From: Bacillus sp. SD075
Lineage (GTDB): Bacteria; Bacillota; Bacilli; Bacillales; DSM-1321
Direction: 5' to 3'
NCBI RefSeq assembly: GCF_017355165.1
Contig: NZ_JADILK010000010.1
Span: forward strand, 1 to 64,000
DNA: 64,000 nucleotides
Under the pieces are notes generated by a model. That model had not been told where the DNA came from, did no database searches, and worked only from the letters and a program-made list of their open reading frames with translations. Shown here one piece after another: positions 26,837 through 36,104 of the stretch. Within the stretch, counting starts at the first letter, position 1, and each line of letters starts with the position of its first letter. The position numbers and the translations under genes were made by a program.

Positions 26837-28393
26837 ATGAGAAAAGGTATGATTGGGTTGCTTTTTGCATCTTTATTAGGCATCTCATCCGTTTTATCAG
26901 GGTGTGCAACAGAACAAACCGGCAGCAAGGAAACAGAGGAGAAAGCGAAAGAAGGAGGAACGCTGATCGTCGCGCGATTATCTGACGCGACCACCTTGGA
27001 CCCTCATTTCATAACAGACATTCCATCAGCAAACGTCATTTATGAAAAGGTTTATCAAACATTGGTCGTTCCTGACAAAAACATGAATCCTAAACCGCTG
27101 CTCGCAAAAGAGTGGGAACAACTGGATGAGGTCACTTGGGAGTTTAAATTGCAGGAGGGAGTCAAATTCCATGATGGAGCCCCATTCAATGCCGAAGCGG
27201 TGAAAACCAATTTCGACAGGATACTGGACCCGGCAACTGCTTCTCCTCAGGCTGGTAAATTGGAAATGATCAAAGAAATTAAAGTCGTTGACGAAACGAC
27301 CGTACAATTCAAGCTGAAATATCCTTATGCTCCGCTATTATCGATTTTAGTGAGTAATGAAGGAAGCATCATCAGCCCTAAAGCGATTAAGGAGCATAGT
27401 GACAAATTGAGCCAAAATCCTGTTGGGACAGGGCCATTCGTTTTTAAATCATGGAAACCAGGTGAAGAAATCACCCTTTCGAAAAACAAGGACTACTGGG
27501 GGGATCAGCCTAAGATTGATGGAGTGGTATTCAAGGTTGTCCCTGAAGATGCCACGAGGATTGCGATGATTGAAACGGGAGAAGCGCATGTGACCGATCA
27601 AGTGCCAGTGACGGAGATTGACAGGATCGAAGCGTCGGACACGATGGATCTATATCGCACGGAGGGACTTGCAGTTGAATACTTAAGCTTCAATGTTAAG
27701 AAAAAACCATTTGATGATGTACGGGTCCGAAAGGCGGTCGCTCATGCCATCGAGGTCGATTCCATCATCAAAGGGGTATATAACGACGTCGGTACGAGGG
27801 CGAATTCAACAATGAGCCCGAAGGTGTTTGGCTATGATCCGGATATAAAAGGCTACGACTATGATATTAATGAATCGAAGAAGCTCTTGACTGAAGCAGG
27901 GGTCAAGGATGGTTTGGAGTTTACACTGACGACGAGTGATCGTAAGGAAAGGATCAATATGGCCGAGGTGATTCAATCCCAGTTAAAAGGAATCGGTATT
28001 AAGGTCAAGATCCAAGTCCTTGAGTATGGTGCTTACATTGACGCGACAGCCAAGGGAGAGCACCAGGTATCGATAGGCGGCTGGGGAAATGCAACTGGGG
28101 ATGGAGATTATAATCAATTTAATCTTTTCAATAGCAAATCCCAAGGTGCAGCGGGAAATAGTTCATTCTATAGCAACCCTGAAGTGGATAAATTGATTGA
28201 ACATGCACGTAAAGAATCGGATGGCGATAAACGTAAGGAACTATATTCGAAGGCACAAGCAATTGAAAGGGAAGAAGTTCCATATGTTCCTATCCGAAAC
28301 TATGAACACTTGGCGGTATATGGTGGGACGGTTAAAGGACTTTGGCTGAATCCGGCAAATTATTTAATGCTTGATGACGTAACCGTGAAGTAG
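26837..28393 (+). CDS. ABC transporter substrate-binding lipoprotein, family 5 (paralogue 1)
   Basis: A 518-aa SBP_bac_5 (DppA/OppA-like) lipoprotein. Signal peptide 1-22 with lipobox LSGC (lipidated Cys23), then GGTLIVARLSDATTLDPHF and the family signature around AVKTNFDRILDP and GTGPF. An upstream in-frame start is less likely because GGGAGGAAAGAG lies just before 26837. It is a close paralogue of the protein at 31571. It should deliver its ligand to the divergently encoded DppBCDF-type importer. The stop is followed by a hairpin and then an amidohydrolase gene. Confidence 0.92.
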   Translation: MRKGMIGLLFASLLGISSVLSGCATEQTGSKETEEKAKEGGTLIVARLSDATTLDPHFITDIPSANVIYEKVYQTLVVPDKNMNPKPLLAKEWEQLDEVTWEFKLQEGVKFHDGAPFNAEAVKTNFDRILDPATASPQAGKLEMIKEIKVVDETTVQFKLKYPYAPLLSILVSNEGSIISPKAIKEHSDKLSQNPVGTGPFVFKSWKPGEEITLSKNKDYWGDQPKIDGVVFKVVPEDATRIAMIETGEAHVTDQVPVTEIDRIEASDTMDLYRTEGLAVEYLSFNVKKKPFDDVRVRKAVAHAIEVDSIIKGVYNDVGTRANSTMSPKVFGYDPDIKGYDYDINESKKLLTEAGVKDGLEFTLTTSDRKERINMAEVIQSQLKGIGIKVKIQVLEYGAYIDATAKGEHQVSIGGWGNATGDGDYNQFNLFNSKSQGAAGNSSFYSNPEVDKLIEHARKESDGDKRKELYSKAQAIEREEVPYVPIRNYEHLAVYGGTVKGLWLNPANYLMLDDVTVK

Positions 28394-28411
28394 GGAATTC
28401 ATCACAAAAGG

Positions 28412-28440
28412 AAGGCAGCATAAGGAAGTTATGCTGCCTT
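28412..28440 (+). promoter_or_regulatory. Intercistronic hairpin between binding protein and amidohydrolase
   Basis: AAGGCAGCATA pairs perfectly with TATGCTGCCTT around a 7-base loop, with no T tract, 11 bases before the next ribosome site. Such hairpins after binding-protein genes commonly protect the upstream mRNA or cause partial termination, giving more binding protein than enzyme. Confidence 0.7.
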
Positions 28441-28460
28441 CTCAATTAGGAGGGGAATAT

Positions 28461-29969
28461 ATGATAGATTTACTGCTAATCCATGGGACCGTTATTACCA
28501 TGGATCAAGACAGGAGAATTCTTCAAGATGGCGCCATCGCCATAAATCAAGGGAGGATTTTAGCCGTAGATTCAACGGAAAAACTGAAATTGAAGTTTGA
28601 GGCTGTAAAAGTCATCGATTGCAGCCATCAATGCATATTGCCTGGATTGATAGATGTTCATGGTCATGGGGGACATTCCATGTTCAAAACGATCGCAATG
28701 GAGAATATAGATTTTTGGATGCCCATCATGACCAATGCGTACAAGCATTTTGTTACAGATGACTTTTGGTATTACGAAGGAAAGCTATCCTCCCTTGAGA
28801 GATTAAAGGCGGGCGTGACAACTGGGGTGAGCGTTTTAGGATCCATGCCGCGATCCGATGAACCGATTTTTGCCATCAATCATGCAAAAGCATACGCCGA
28901 AGTGGGGATCAGGGAAGTGGTATGCACGGGTCCTTGCAACCCCCCATGGCCCCATTCATTCAGTCGGTGGATTGATGGAAAGAGAGTGGTGAAGGAAGTT
29001 TCTTATGAAGAAGTGTTACAGGGGGCGGAAGCTGTAATCGAGGCGCTGAACCATGCAAATGAGGACCGAACGAGAGCCTTCATTACACCATTTGTCATCG
29101 TTACATCAGTGGATCCCTCCAATCCCACCTCTCCTGACAGGCTTTATGGGCTGAATGATCATGACCTTTATCAAGCGAAGAAAATCAGGGAGATTGCCAG
29201 GAAATATAACACACGCATTCACTCGGATGCCTTTGGCGGAATGATTCATTTAGCGATACAGGATAAGGAAAATGCCCTATTGGGTCCAGATGTCCATTTA
29301 CAGCACTGTCGGGGCATTTCTTTCGATGAAGCAAGAATATTGGCAGAAACAGGTACCAATGTCAGTGCATCACCTGGATTTGGCCAGGTTCATGCCCGTA
29401 CCCCGATAACTGAATTATTGGAAATGGGGGCAACTGTGGCAATCTCCACGGATGGGACTTCCCCGTCCACAAGCTTCGATATGTTTCAGGCAATGAGGAA
29501 AACACAGTTTGTTCACCAGGCAGCCCTTAGGGACTATTATTATTTACCTCCAGGCAAGCTGTTGGAAATGATCACGATAGATGCTGCGAAATGCATTGGC
29601 TGGGATGATGAAATAGGCTCCCTTGAGATCGGGAAAAAAGCGGATGTCATTACGGTCAATCTGCATCAGCCTCATCTGACCCCGGAATTCATGCATGTTC
29701 ATCGGCTTGTATTTCAAGCGGTGGCGAATGATGTGGAGCATGTCATCGTGGACGGGAAATTGATCATGGAAGGGAGGAATGTACGGACGGTCCATGAAAG
29801 TACAGTCCTGAACGAAGCGAATGAGGAGGCCTTTTCAACGATAAAGCGTGCGGGGCTCGAAAAGTATATGCAACTGACGAAATATTTCTGGGGCCATGCC
29901 AGGGCCTATGTAGATGAAAAGCGATATGACGAACGAGAAGATGCCATCGCGATGTTGAAAGGGGAATAA
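28461..29969 (+). CDS. Amidohydrolase family protein (paralogue group 1)
   Basis: A 502-aa metal-dependent hydrolase of the amidohydrolase superfamily. It starts with the small beta domain (LLLIHGTVITMDQDRRILQDGAI), then the metal motif DVHGHGGH (H67, H69), further His in RIHSDAF and HLQHCRGI, and a late Asp in ISTDGTSPS. This set is typical of deaminases and amidases acting on cyclic C-N bonds. The start follows AGGAGGGGAATAT; an upstream in-frame ATG is within the hairpin. It overlaps in transcription with the next amidohydrolase, one base apart. Substrate unknown. Confidence 0.88.
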   Translation: MIDLLLIHGTVITMDQDRRILQDGAIAINQGRILAVDSTEKLKLKFEAVKVIDCSHQCILPGLIDVHGHGGHSMFKTIAMENIDFWMPIMTNAYKHFVTDDFWYYEGKLSSLERLKAGVTTGVSVLGSMPRSDEPIFAINHAKAYAEVGIREVVCTGPCNPPWPHSFSRWIDGKRVVKEVSYEEVLQGAEAVIEALNHANEDRTRAFITPFVIVTSVDPSNPTSPDRLYGLNDHDLYQAKKIREIARKYNTRIHSDAFGGMIHLAIQDKENALLGPDVHLQHCRGISFDEARILAETGTNVSASPGFGQVHARTPITELLEMGATVAISTDGTSPSTSFDMFQAMRKTQFVHQAALRDYYYLPPGKLLEMITIDAAKCIGWDDEIGSLEIGKKADVITVNLHQPHLTPEFMHVHRLVFQAVANDVEHVIVDGKLIMEGRNVRTVHESTVLNEANEEAFSTIKRAGLEKYMQLTKYFWGHARAYVDEKRYDEREDAIAMLKGE

Positions 29970-29970
29970 G

Positions 29971-31455
29971 ATGAAAACCAAGCTTAAAGGCAGATATGTA
30001 ATTGGGTATGACGGGTACGATCATGTCATTTTGGAAAATGCAGAAATCGTTTATGAAAAAGATACGATTCTGTATGTCGGAAAAAATTATCCAGAAGAAG
30101 TGGACGAGGTAATGGATGTAGGTAACGCCATTATCAGTCCTGGGTTCATAGATTTAAATGCATTAGGGGACATTGACCATGATATTTTACATTTTGAAGC
30201 CGGTGCCGACAGACAAAAGAACCTTCTCTGGTCAGAGAAGTATATAAAAAGCGGACATCCTGAATTAATGACCGGGGAAGAGGAGGCTTTTAAATCACTA
30301 TATGCTTACTCACAGCTCATTCTTCATGGCGTGACGACGGCGATGCCCATTACTTCCGTTTTTTATAAAAGCTGGGCTGAAACCTATGATGAATTGGCAG
30401 CTGCGGCAGAGCATGCTGCTGGATTGGGGTTAAGGATTTACCTTGGACCGAGTTTCCAATCAGGAATGAGAGTCGTCGAGCCTAACGGGAAAATAAAACT
30501 GCATTGGGATGAAAAAGCCGGTGAAGCGGGATTGCGGAAAGCGGTCGAGTTTGTAGAAAAATTCGATGGAGCCTTTGAAGGAATGGTAAGGGGGATGCTT
30601 GCTCCGGAACGTATAGAATCTCAAACGGCTGATCAATTAAAACAGATTAAATATTACAGCGAAAAATTGGATGTTCCGATAAAACTTCATGCTGCACAAG
30701 GAAGTTTTGAATTCAACGCCATATGGGAAGGCCATCATGTTACACCGATCAGATATTTGTACGACCTTGGCTTTCTCGGTCCAAGAACAGGAATCCCGCA
30801 TGCCCACTTTGTTTCAGGATATAGTAAAGTGAAATATGGGCAGGGTGATGACTTGGCGCTGCTGCGGGAAACGAATACAACGGTGATTCATTGCCCTCTG
30901 ATCATCGGCAGGCATGGGGAGGCGTTAGAATCCTTTGCTAAATATAAAAGGGCTGGGATCAATATAGCCCTTGGTACGGATACATTCCCTCCGGATATGT
31001 TCCAAAATGTCAGGACAGGCAGCATGCTCTCACGGATGGTGGAAGGTAAAACGGAAGGTTCTGTCTATGCCGATTTCTTTCGGTCAGCCACACTCGATGC
31101 AGCCGCTTTTCTTGGCAGGGACGATCTAGGACGCATCGCAGCGGGGGCAAAGGCGGATATCATCGTGATTGACTTGGACAGTTTCCATATGGGAGTGATC
31201 GACGATCCCATTCGAACCATGTTCGTCAGCGGGGCTGGGAGGGACGTTAAATTATCCATCATAAATGGAAAGGTAGTCATGAAGGATCAAATCATCCCCA
31301 ATCTTGATTTAACTGAAATCCAATATAAGGGGCAACAATATTTTAATAGGATGAGAAGAGGCTATATGGAAAGGGATTATCAGGGGCTTCCCGAGAAAGA
31401 ATTGTTTAAGCCATCATTCAAGTCCGTGGAATCGATAAGCGATACAGCAGAATAA
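29971..31455 (+). CDS. Amidohydrolase-like protein lacking the HxH metal motif
   Basis: A 494-aa protein with the amidohydrolase fold: N-terminal beta segment, PGFIDLNALGDIDHD at 57-71 where HxH normally stands (Asn63 and Leu65 replace the two His), KLHAAQG and HAHFVSGYS later, and GTDTFPPD near the end. The metal site is therefore incomplete by the usual pattern, but His in the DIDHD segment could substitute. It begins one base after the previous stop. It could be a hydrolase with an altered metal site or an inactive partner. No terminator follows directly; the next unit has its own operator. Confidence 0.83.
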   Translation: MKTKLKGRYVIGYDGYDHVILENAEIVYEKDTILYVGKNYPEEVDEVMDVGNAIISPGFIDLNALGDIDHDILHFEAGADRQKNLLWSEKYIKSGHPELMTGEEEAFKSLYAYSQLILHGVTTAMPITSVFYKSWAETYDELAAAAEHAAGLGLRIYLGPSFQSGMRVVEPNGKIKLHWDEKAGEAGLRKAVEFVEKFDGAFEGMVRGMLAPERIESQTADQLKQIKYYSEKLDVPIKLHAAQGSFEFNAIWEGHHVTPIRYLYDLGFLGPRTGIPHAHFVSGYSKVKYGQGDDLALLRETNTTVIHCPLIIGRHGEALESFAKYKRAGINIALGTDTFPPDMFQNVRTGSMLSRMVEGKTEGSVYADFFRSATLDAAAFLGRDDLGRIAAGAKADIIVIDLDSFHMGVIDDPIRTMFVSGAGRDVKLSIINGKVVMKDQIIPNLDLTEIQYKGQQYFNRMRRGYMERDYQGLPEKELFKPSFKSVESISDTAE

Positions 31456-31465
31456 ACACCAAACA

Positions 31466-31529
31466 AGTAAAGAAAATGAAAAACATAGTAAAGATATTCG
31501 AAATGAATAGTCAGAATATTTCCTATAAT
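31466..31529 (+). promoter_or_regulatory. Activator-type operator and promoter B (21-bp direct repeats)
   Basis: AGTAAAGAA at 31466 and AGTAAAGAT at 31487 are exactly 21 bp apart; TATAAT starts at 31524, 37 bp after the second repeat begins. The first repeat lies only 10 bases after the stop of the previous gene. The second binding-protein gene starts 42 bases after the -10 box. Confidence 0.8.
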
Positions 31530-31570
31530 TAGATAAGTATTCAAAAAATGAAATTGGGAGGTCGAAGTCC

Positions 31571-33136
31571 ATGGGGGTAAAACGTGGGACAGGAAATTTT
31601 TTTCTAGTCATGATCATGGCCATCATCATTACGGGCTGTTCTTCTAACAATGATGTAAGCACAACAGCAAGTGATCCGAACCAAGCATCAAACGAAGGGG
31701 GTACATTGGTTATCGCCCGCTTATCCGACGCCGAGAATTTGGATCAGCAGTTCATGTCCACGATTAACGCCGCTAGCGTCACTCACCATAAAATCTATGA
31801 AGGTCTTGTACAACGGGATGAGGATAGTGAGATACAGCCAATGCTGGCAGAAAAATGGAAGCAAATAAATGACACGACCTGGGAATTCAAGCTTAGGGAA
31901 GATGTAAAGTTTCATGATGGCACACCATTTAATGCAGATGCTGTAAAAATGACGTTTGATCGACTATTAGATCCGAAGGTCGCTTCTCCCAGGGCGGTGG
32001 TATTCGATATGGTAAAAGAGGTGAAGCCGGTTGATGAATTTACCGTGCAATTCATTTTGAAGGAACCTTTTTCCCCTCTCCTTTCCATATTGGCGAATCA
32101 TGAAGGTGGAATCATCAGTCCGAAAACGATTGAAAAGTATGGAAAGAAGATTATCCAGGAACCGAATGGAACCGGTCCTTTCGTTTTTGATTCATGGTCC
32201 CCAGGCCAGGAAATCACCTTGACGAAAAATGACAGCTATTGGGGAGACGAGCCGAAGGTGGACAAGGTCATCTTCAAGGTCGTCCCGGAAGACTCCACGA
32301 GGATATCCATGATAGAAACGGGTGAAGCGCATATTGCAGAGCCTCTTCCGGTAGCTGTCATGGATCAGGTAGAATCTTCACCAGCAATGGATGTTTATCG
32401 CAGTGAAGGGTACGGTACCGAATATTTAGGGTTCAATGTCAATAATGAACCGTTCCATGATGTAAGGGTCCGTAAAGCCATTGCCCATGCCATTGAAATG
32501 GACTCGATTATCAAGGGTGTCTTTAATAATGTGGGAGTAAAGGCGAACTCCTTGATGGGCTCTAAAGTATTCGGGTACAACGAAGAACTGGATGCCTATG
32601 ATTACAATCTGGAGGAAGCAAAGAAGCTGATGGCCGAAGCAGGATATTCAAAAGGTTTGGATGCAACCATCCTGACAATGGACAGTAAAGAAAGAGTTAA
32701 CTTGGCCGAGGTCCTGCAATCCCAACTAAAAGGTATCGGGATTAATTTGAAGGTACAGGTCATGGAGTACGGTTCGTTCGTGGAACAAGTGAATAATGGG
32801 CAATCGGAAATGTTCATCATCAGTTGGAGAAACGCGACCGGGGATGCTGATTATAATCAATATAATCTATTTCATACGGAATCACAGGGAGCGGCCGGAA
32901 ATACGTTCTTTTACAGCAATCAAAAGGTTGATCGTTTAATAGATGCCGCCAGGAAGGAAAAAGAAGAAGAGAAACGCAAAGAACTATACGCAGAGGCACA
33001 GGAAATCGAGATGGGTGACACCCCGTATATTCCTGTACGGGTCATAGAAAATGTTGCTGCAGTCGCCAAAGATGTAAAAGGATTTTCAATCAGCCCTTCA
33101 GGTTATCTGGAGATAAATGACGTAACGATAAAGTGA
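31571..33136 (+). CDS. ABC transporter substrate-binding lipoprotein, family 5 (paralogue 2)
   Basis: A 521-aa SBP_bac_5 lipoprotein with signal peptide and lipobox ITGC (Cys23). It is very similar to the protein at 26837 along its whole length (shared blocks GGTLVIARLSDAENLD, KFHDGTPFNADAVK, GTGPFVF, VVPEDSTRISMIETGEAHI, VRKAIAHAIEMDSIIKGV). No second permease set is present, so both binding proteins may feed one importer with different ligands. The start follows GGGAGGTCGAAGTCC. Confidence 0.92.
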   Translation: MGVKRGTGNFFLVMIMAIIITGCSSNNDVSTTASDPNQASNEGGTLVIARLSDAENLDQQFMSTINAASVTHHKIYEGLVQRDEDSEIQPMLAEKWKQINDTTWEFKLREDVKFHDGTPFNADAVKMTFDRLLDPKVASPRAVVFDMVKEVKPVDEFTVQFILKEPFSPLLSILANHEGGIISPKTIEKYGKKIIQEPNGTGPFVFDSWSPGQEITLTKNDSYWGDEPKVDKVIFKVVPEDSTRISMIETGEAHIAEPLPVAVMDQVESSPAMDVYRSEGYGTEYLGFNVNNEPFHDVRVRKAIAHAIEMDSIIKGVFNNVGVKANSLMGSKVFGYNEELDAYDYNLEEAKKLMAEAGYSKGLDATILTMDSKERVNLAEVLQSQLKGIGINLKVQVMEYGSFVEQVNNGQSEMFIISWRNATGDADYNQYNLFHTESQGAAGNTFFYSNQKVDRLIDAARKEKEEEKRKELYAEAQEIEMGDTPYIPVRVIENVAAVAKDVKGFSISPSGYLEINDVTIK

Positions 33137-33150
33137 TGGGCAGATAAGTA

Positions 33151-33184
33151 GAAAGGGTTCATCCATTTTAGGGTGAGCCTTTCA
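33151..33184 (+). terminator. Hairpin after the second binding-protein gene
   Basis: GAAAGGgTTCA pairs with TGAgCCTTTC; the T tract is weak. Its left arm belongs to a 22-base sequence (33150-33171) repeated at 33401-33422. Confidence 0.5.
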
Positions 33185-33442
33185 GTTTGTAAACGAAAGG
33201 GGTTTGGAAAACGTATCTTTCAAAAAAATGATGTTCCCGAACTAACTGGCCTATAGTAACATTTTCAGTTCCCCAGATATGGTTTCCATCTAAATGTTCT
33301 AACAAATTTGATTGGAAAGGGTGTGCAAGACACTTATGGGAAAAGCGCGGCCAACTTTAATAAAACTGCAGGCGAACTGGATGTTCATGGAGTTGTCTCC
33401 AGAAAGGGTTCATCCATTTTAGCTTTTTTCTTTGGCACAATA
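33185..33442. repeat. Intergenic insert with repeat fragments
   Basis: The 250-base segment between the two 22-base direct repeats (33150-33171 and 33401-33422) contains AGTTTGTAAACGAAAGGGG, close to a sequence at 52083-52100, and GATTGGAA...GGGAAAAGCGCG at 33311-33352, which matches the left arm of the GC-rich repeat at 53120. It looks like a decayed repeat element inserted with target or flanking duplication. No gene is seen. Confidence 0.55.
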
Positions 33443-33506
33443 AGTAAAAATAACATAAAAACGAGTAAAAATTCTGAAATTATTTACTGGTTTTTAAAAC
33501 TATAAT
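33443..33506 (+). promoter_or_regulatory. Activator-type operator and promoter C (21-bp direct repeats)
   Basis: AGTAAAAAT at 33443 and again at 33464, 21 bp apart; TATAAT starts at 33501, 37 bp after the second repeat begins. The ATTCTGAAA after the second repeat is shared with operator A. The first of three tandem amidohydrolases starts 42 bases after the -10 box. Confidence 0.8.
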
Positions 33507-33548
33507 GAAGGTGATGCGTGTTCAATCTCGAATGGAAGGGTGAGTTTA

Positions 33549-34796
33549 ATGTCTCAATCGTATTGGTTGACGAATGTACGCTTGGAAAATGGTTTTACTT
33601 ATAATGAAAAGGAAACGATCACCGGCACGGAAACCGGTCATTACCACATCAAGATTGAAAATGGAAAAATATCCTCCATTTTATTGGCGAAGGAATCGAT
33701 AATGGATCAGGACCCGCAGCATGATGTTCATGGTCTCCTGATGGTCCCTTCGTTTAAGGAAATGCATATCCACATTGATAAAACCTACTATGGCGGTCCA
33801 TGGAAGGCTTGCCTGCCTGCCACTAATGGCGTGAAGACCCGTATAGAGGAAGAACAGGTGTTACTGCCAGAATTATTGCCTACGGCTAAAGTAAGAGCAG
33901 AAAAAATGCTGGATTTATTATTGGACTTCGGATCTACCCATATACGCACACATTGCAACATTGACCCCGTTATAGGCCTGAAAAACTTGGAGGCCACCAT
34001 TCAGGCACTTGAAGGATATAAGGATAAATTGACGTATGAAATCGTCGCATTCCCACAGCATGGACTATTACGCAGCAATTCCGTCGGTTTAGTAAGGGAG
34101 GCCATGAAGAATGGGGCGAATCTGGTAGGCGGCGTGGATCCCGCCACCATTGATGAAAACATAGAGCGGTCACTTGAAACGATCATGGATATCGCGGTTG
34201 AATGCAACTCCGATATCGATGTCCATCTACATGACCCGGATCAGCTTGGACTCTTCACCATGCAGCGCCTTGCTTCTTTGACGGAAGACGCAGGCTGGCA
34301 AGGGAGGGTAACAGTTAGCCACGCCAGCGGTTTGGCTGATCTTTCAGTCCCAGAGGCAACGGGCATAGCCGAAAGGTTTTCGGAAACAGGAATATCGATT
34401 ACATCCACAGTTCCCATCTTCAGGACGATCCCCATCCCCCTGCTTCATGAAAAAGGGGTGAAAGTGGAATTGGGTAATGACAGCATCACTGATCATTGGA
34501 CACCATTTGGCATCGGGGACAATCTGGAAAAAGCCGGTCGCCTTGCAGAGAGGTTTCGCATGATTGACGAACGGTCCTTAGCGGAAAGCCTGCAATTCAT
34601 AACAGGTGGGAAGACTCCATTAAACCAAGAAGGGGGCAAGGCATGGCCTAATGTAGGGGATGAGGCGAATATCGTTTTGCTTGAAGCCAGCTGTTCAGCG
34701 GAAGCTGTGGCTAGAAGGGCAAAGCGTGCCGCTGTCATCTTCAGGGGCAATGTTGTTAGCGGATCCATTTCATCTTTTGAGACGACAGGTGTTTAA
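33549..34796 (+). CDS. Cytosine deaminase-like amidohydrolase (tandem paralogue 1 of 3)
   Basis: A 415-aa amidohydrolase like bacterial cytosine deaminase/AtzC. Metal and catalytic residues: HIH (H73, H75) followed by DKT, FPQHG (Q170), HLHDP (H226, D229), VSHA (H258) and GND (D311). Compared with remembered E. coli CodA (H61, H63, Q156, H214, E217, H246, D313) all ligands are kept, but the catalytic Glu217 position is Asp. It starts with the family-specific MSQSYWLTNVRLENG; the GTG three codons upstream is too close to its ribosome site. No signal peptide. It likely hydrolyses a C-N bond in an imported heterocycle; the substrate is unknown. Confidence 0.87.
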   Translation: MSQSYWLTNVRLENGFTYNEKETITGTETGHYHIKIENGKISSILLAKESIMDQDPQHDVHGLLMVPSFKEMHIHIDKTYYGGPWKACLPATNGVKTRIEEEQVLLPELLPTAKVRAEKMLDLLLDFGSTHIRTHCNIDPVIGLKNLEATIQALEGYKDKLTYEIVAFPQHGLLRSNSVGLVREAMKNGANLVGGVDPATIDENIERSLETIMDIAVECNSDIDVHLHDPDQLGLFTMQRLASLTEDAGWQGRVTVSHASGLADLSVPEATGIAERFSETGISITSTVPIFRTIPIPLLHEKGVKVELGNDSITDHWTPFGIGDNLEKAGRLAERFRMIDERSLAESLQFITGGKTPLNQEGGKAWPNVGDEANIVLLEASCSAEAVARRAKRAAVIFRGNVVSGSISSFETTGV

Positions 34797-34826
34797 TCTT
34801 AATCTTCTATTAAAGAGAGTGATTTG

Positions 34827-36077
34827 ATGAATGAAGCATACTGGCTTACAAACGTTATACTTGATAGTGGATTTATTTTTGAGAATGAAAGAATTGATCG
34901 GACGAAGACGGCTATATACAACATGCATATAAAAAATGGGATCATTACGGAATTGCAATTGGCTTCAAGTATGCCTTTGAAAACGGATGGTCCCGTTCAC
35001 GACGCGAGAAAGCTGCTTGCACTTCCTCCTTTTAAAGAGATGCATAACCATCTTGATAAGACTTATTTAGGACTGCCATGGAAATCATGCACTCCGGTAC
35101 CGAATTTAATCGAACGCTTAAAGTTAGAAGCCAAAGAGCTTGCTGAACTGGCTGAAACTGGGCAGATCCGGGCTGAACGGATGCTTGAACTACTGTTAAG
35201 TGGCGGGGCAACGCATGTAAGGACGCATGTAAACATCGATCCATACATCGGTATGAAAAACTTGGAAGAGATTCATAGTGCACTATATCGTTTCAAAGGG
35301 AAAATGACATACGAGATCGTTGCTTTCCCGCAGCATGGGCTGCTAAGGGCGAATTCAAAAGGGTTGATGAGACAAGCGATGAAAGAAGGGGCGTCCTTAG
35401 TGGGCGGCCTGGATCCTGGAGGGGTGGATAATAATATAGAAACTTCCCTATATGAAATGGTCGATCTGGCTGTTGAATTTGATGCGGATATTGATATCCA
35501 TATACATGATCCCGGTCATCTTGGTTTATATACGATCAAGAAGCTGGCTTATTTGATCGATGAAGCAGGTTGGAAAGACAGAGTCGCTGTCAGTCATGCT
35601 TTTGCATTGGGGGATGTTTCAATAGGAGAATCAAATGAAGTGGCCAGTGTATTATCAAACCTGGGGATAGCCGTCATGTCTACAGTTCCGATCAACCGGG
35701 TCATTCCCCCGATTGATTCACTTCTTGAAAAAGGTGTCCATGTTGCTCTCGGATGTGATGGCTTTTATGACTCTTGGTCCCCATTCGGTACAGGAGATAT
35801 GCTGGAAAAGGCAGGCCGATTGGCTGAGAGGTATAACTGGAAGGACGAGTATTCTTTGTCTCAATCGCTCCAATTCATTACGGGAGGGGTCAAGACACTG
35901 GACCCTGAAGGAAACCGTTTATGGCCGAAGGTGGGAGATGACGCAAGTATGGTTTTTGTGGATGCATCATGTGCTGCCGAGGCAGTTGCCAGGAGATCGA
36001 CGCGGGTTGGGGTCATGGTCAAGGGAAGTCTGGTATACGGCGGACTCGAACGCGAATCTGCCTTGAAGTCGAATTGA
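34827..36077 (+). CDS. Cytosine deaminase-like amidohydrolase (tandem paralogue 2 of 3)
   Basis: A 416-aa paralogue of the preceding protein, with HNH-LDKT, FPQHG, HIHDP, VSHA and GCD in the same order. By eye about 60% of residues match paralogue 1 over the central 105-residue block. The start at 34827 is chosen because all three paralogues begin Mxx-YWLxNV. It lies 30 bases after the previous stop, in one operon under promoter C. Confidence 0.87.
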   Translation: MNEAYWLTNVILDSGFIFENERIDRTKTAIYNMHIKNGIITELQLASSMPLKTDGPVHDARKLLALPPFKEMHNHLDKTYLGLPWKSCTPVPNLIERLKLEAKELAELAETGQIRAERMLELLLSGGATHVRTHVNIDPYIGMKNLEEIHSALYRFKGKMTYEIVAFPQHGLLRANSKGLMRQAMKEGASLVGGLDPGGVDNNIETSLYEMVDLAVEFDADIDIHIHDPGHLGLYTIKKLAYLIDEAGWKDRVAVSHAFALGDVSIGESNEVASVLSNLGIAVMSTVPINRVIPPIDSLLEKGVHVALGCDGFYDSWSPFGTGDMLEKAGRLAERYNWKDEYSLSQSLQFITGGVKTLDPEGNRLWPKVGDDASMVFVDASCAAEAVARRSTRVGVMVKGSLVYGGLERESALKSN

Positions 36078-36104
36078 AGGTCTATTCAAGAAGGGATGAA
36101 GATC

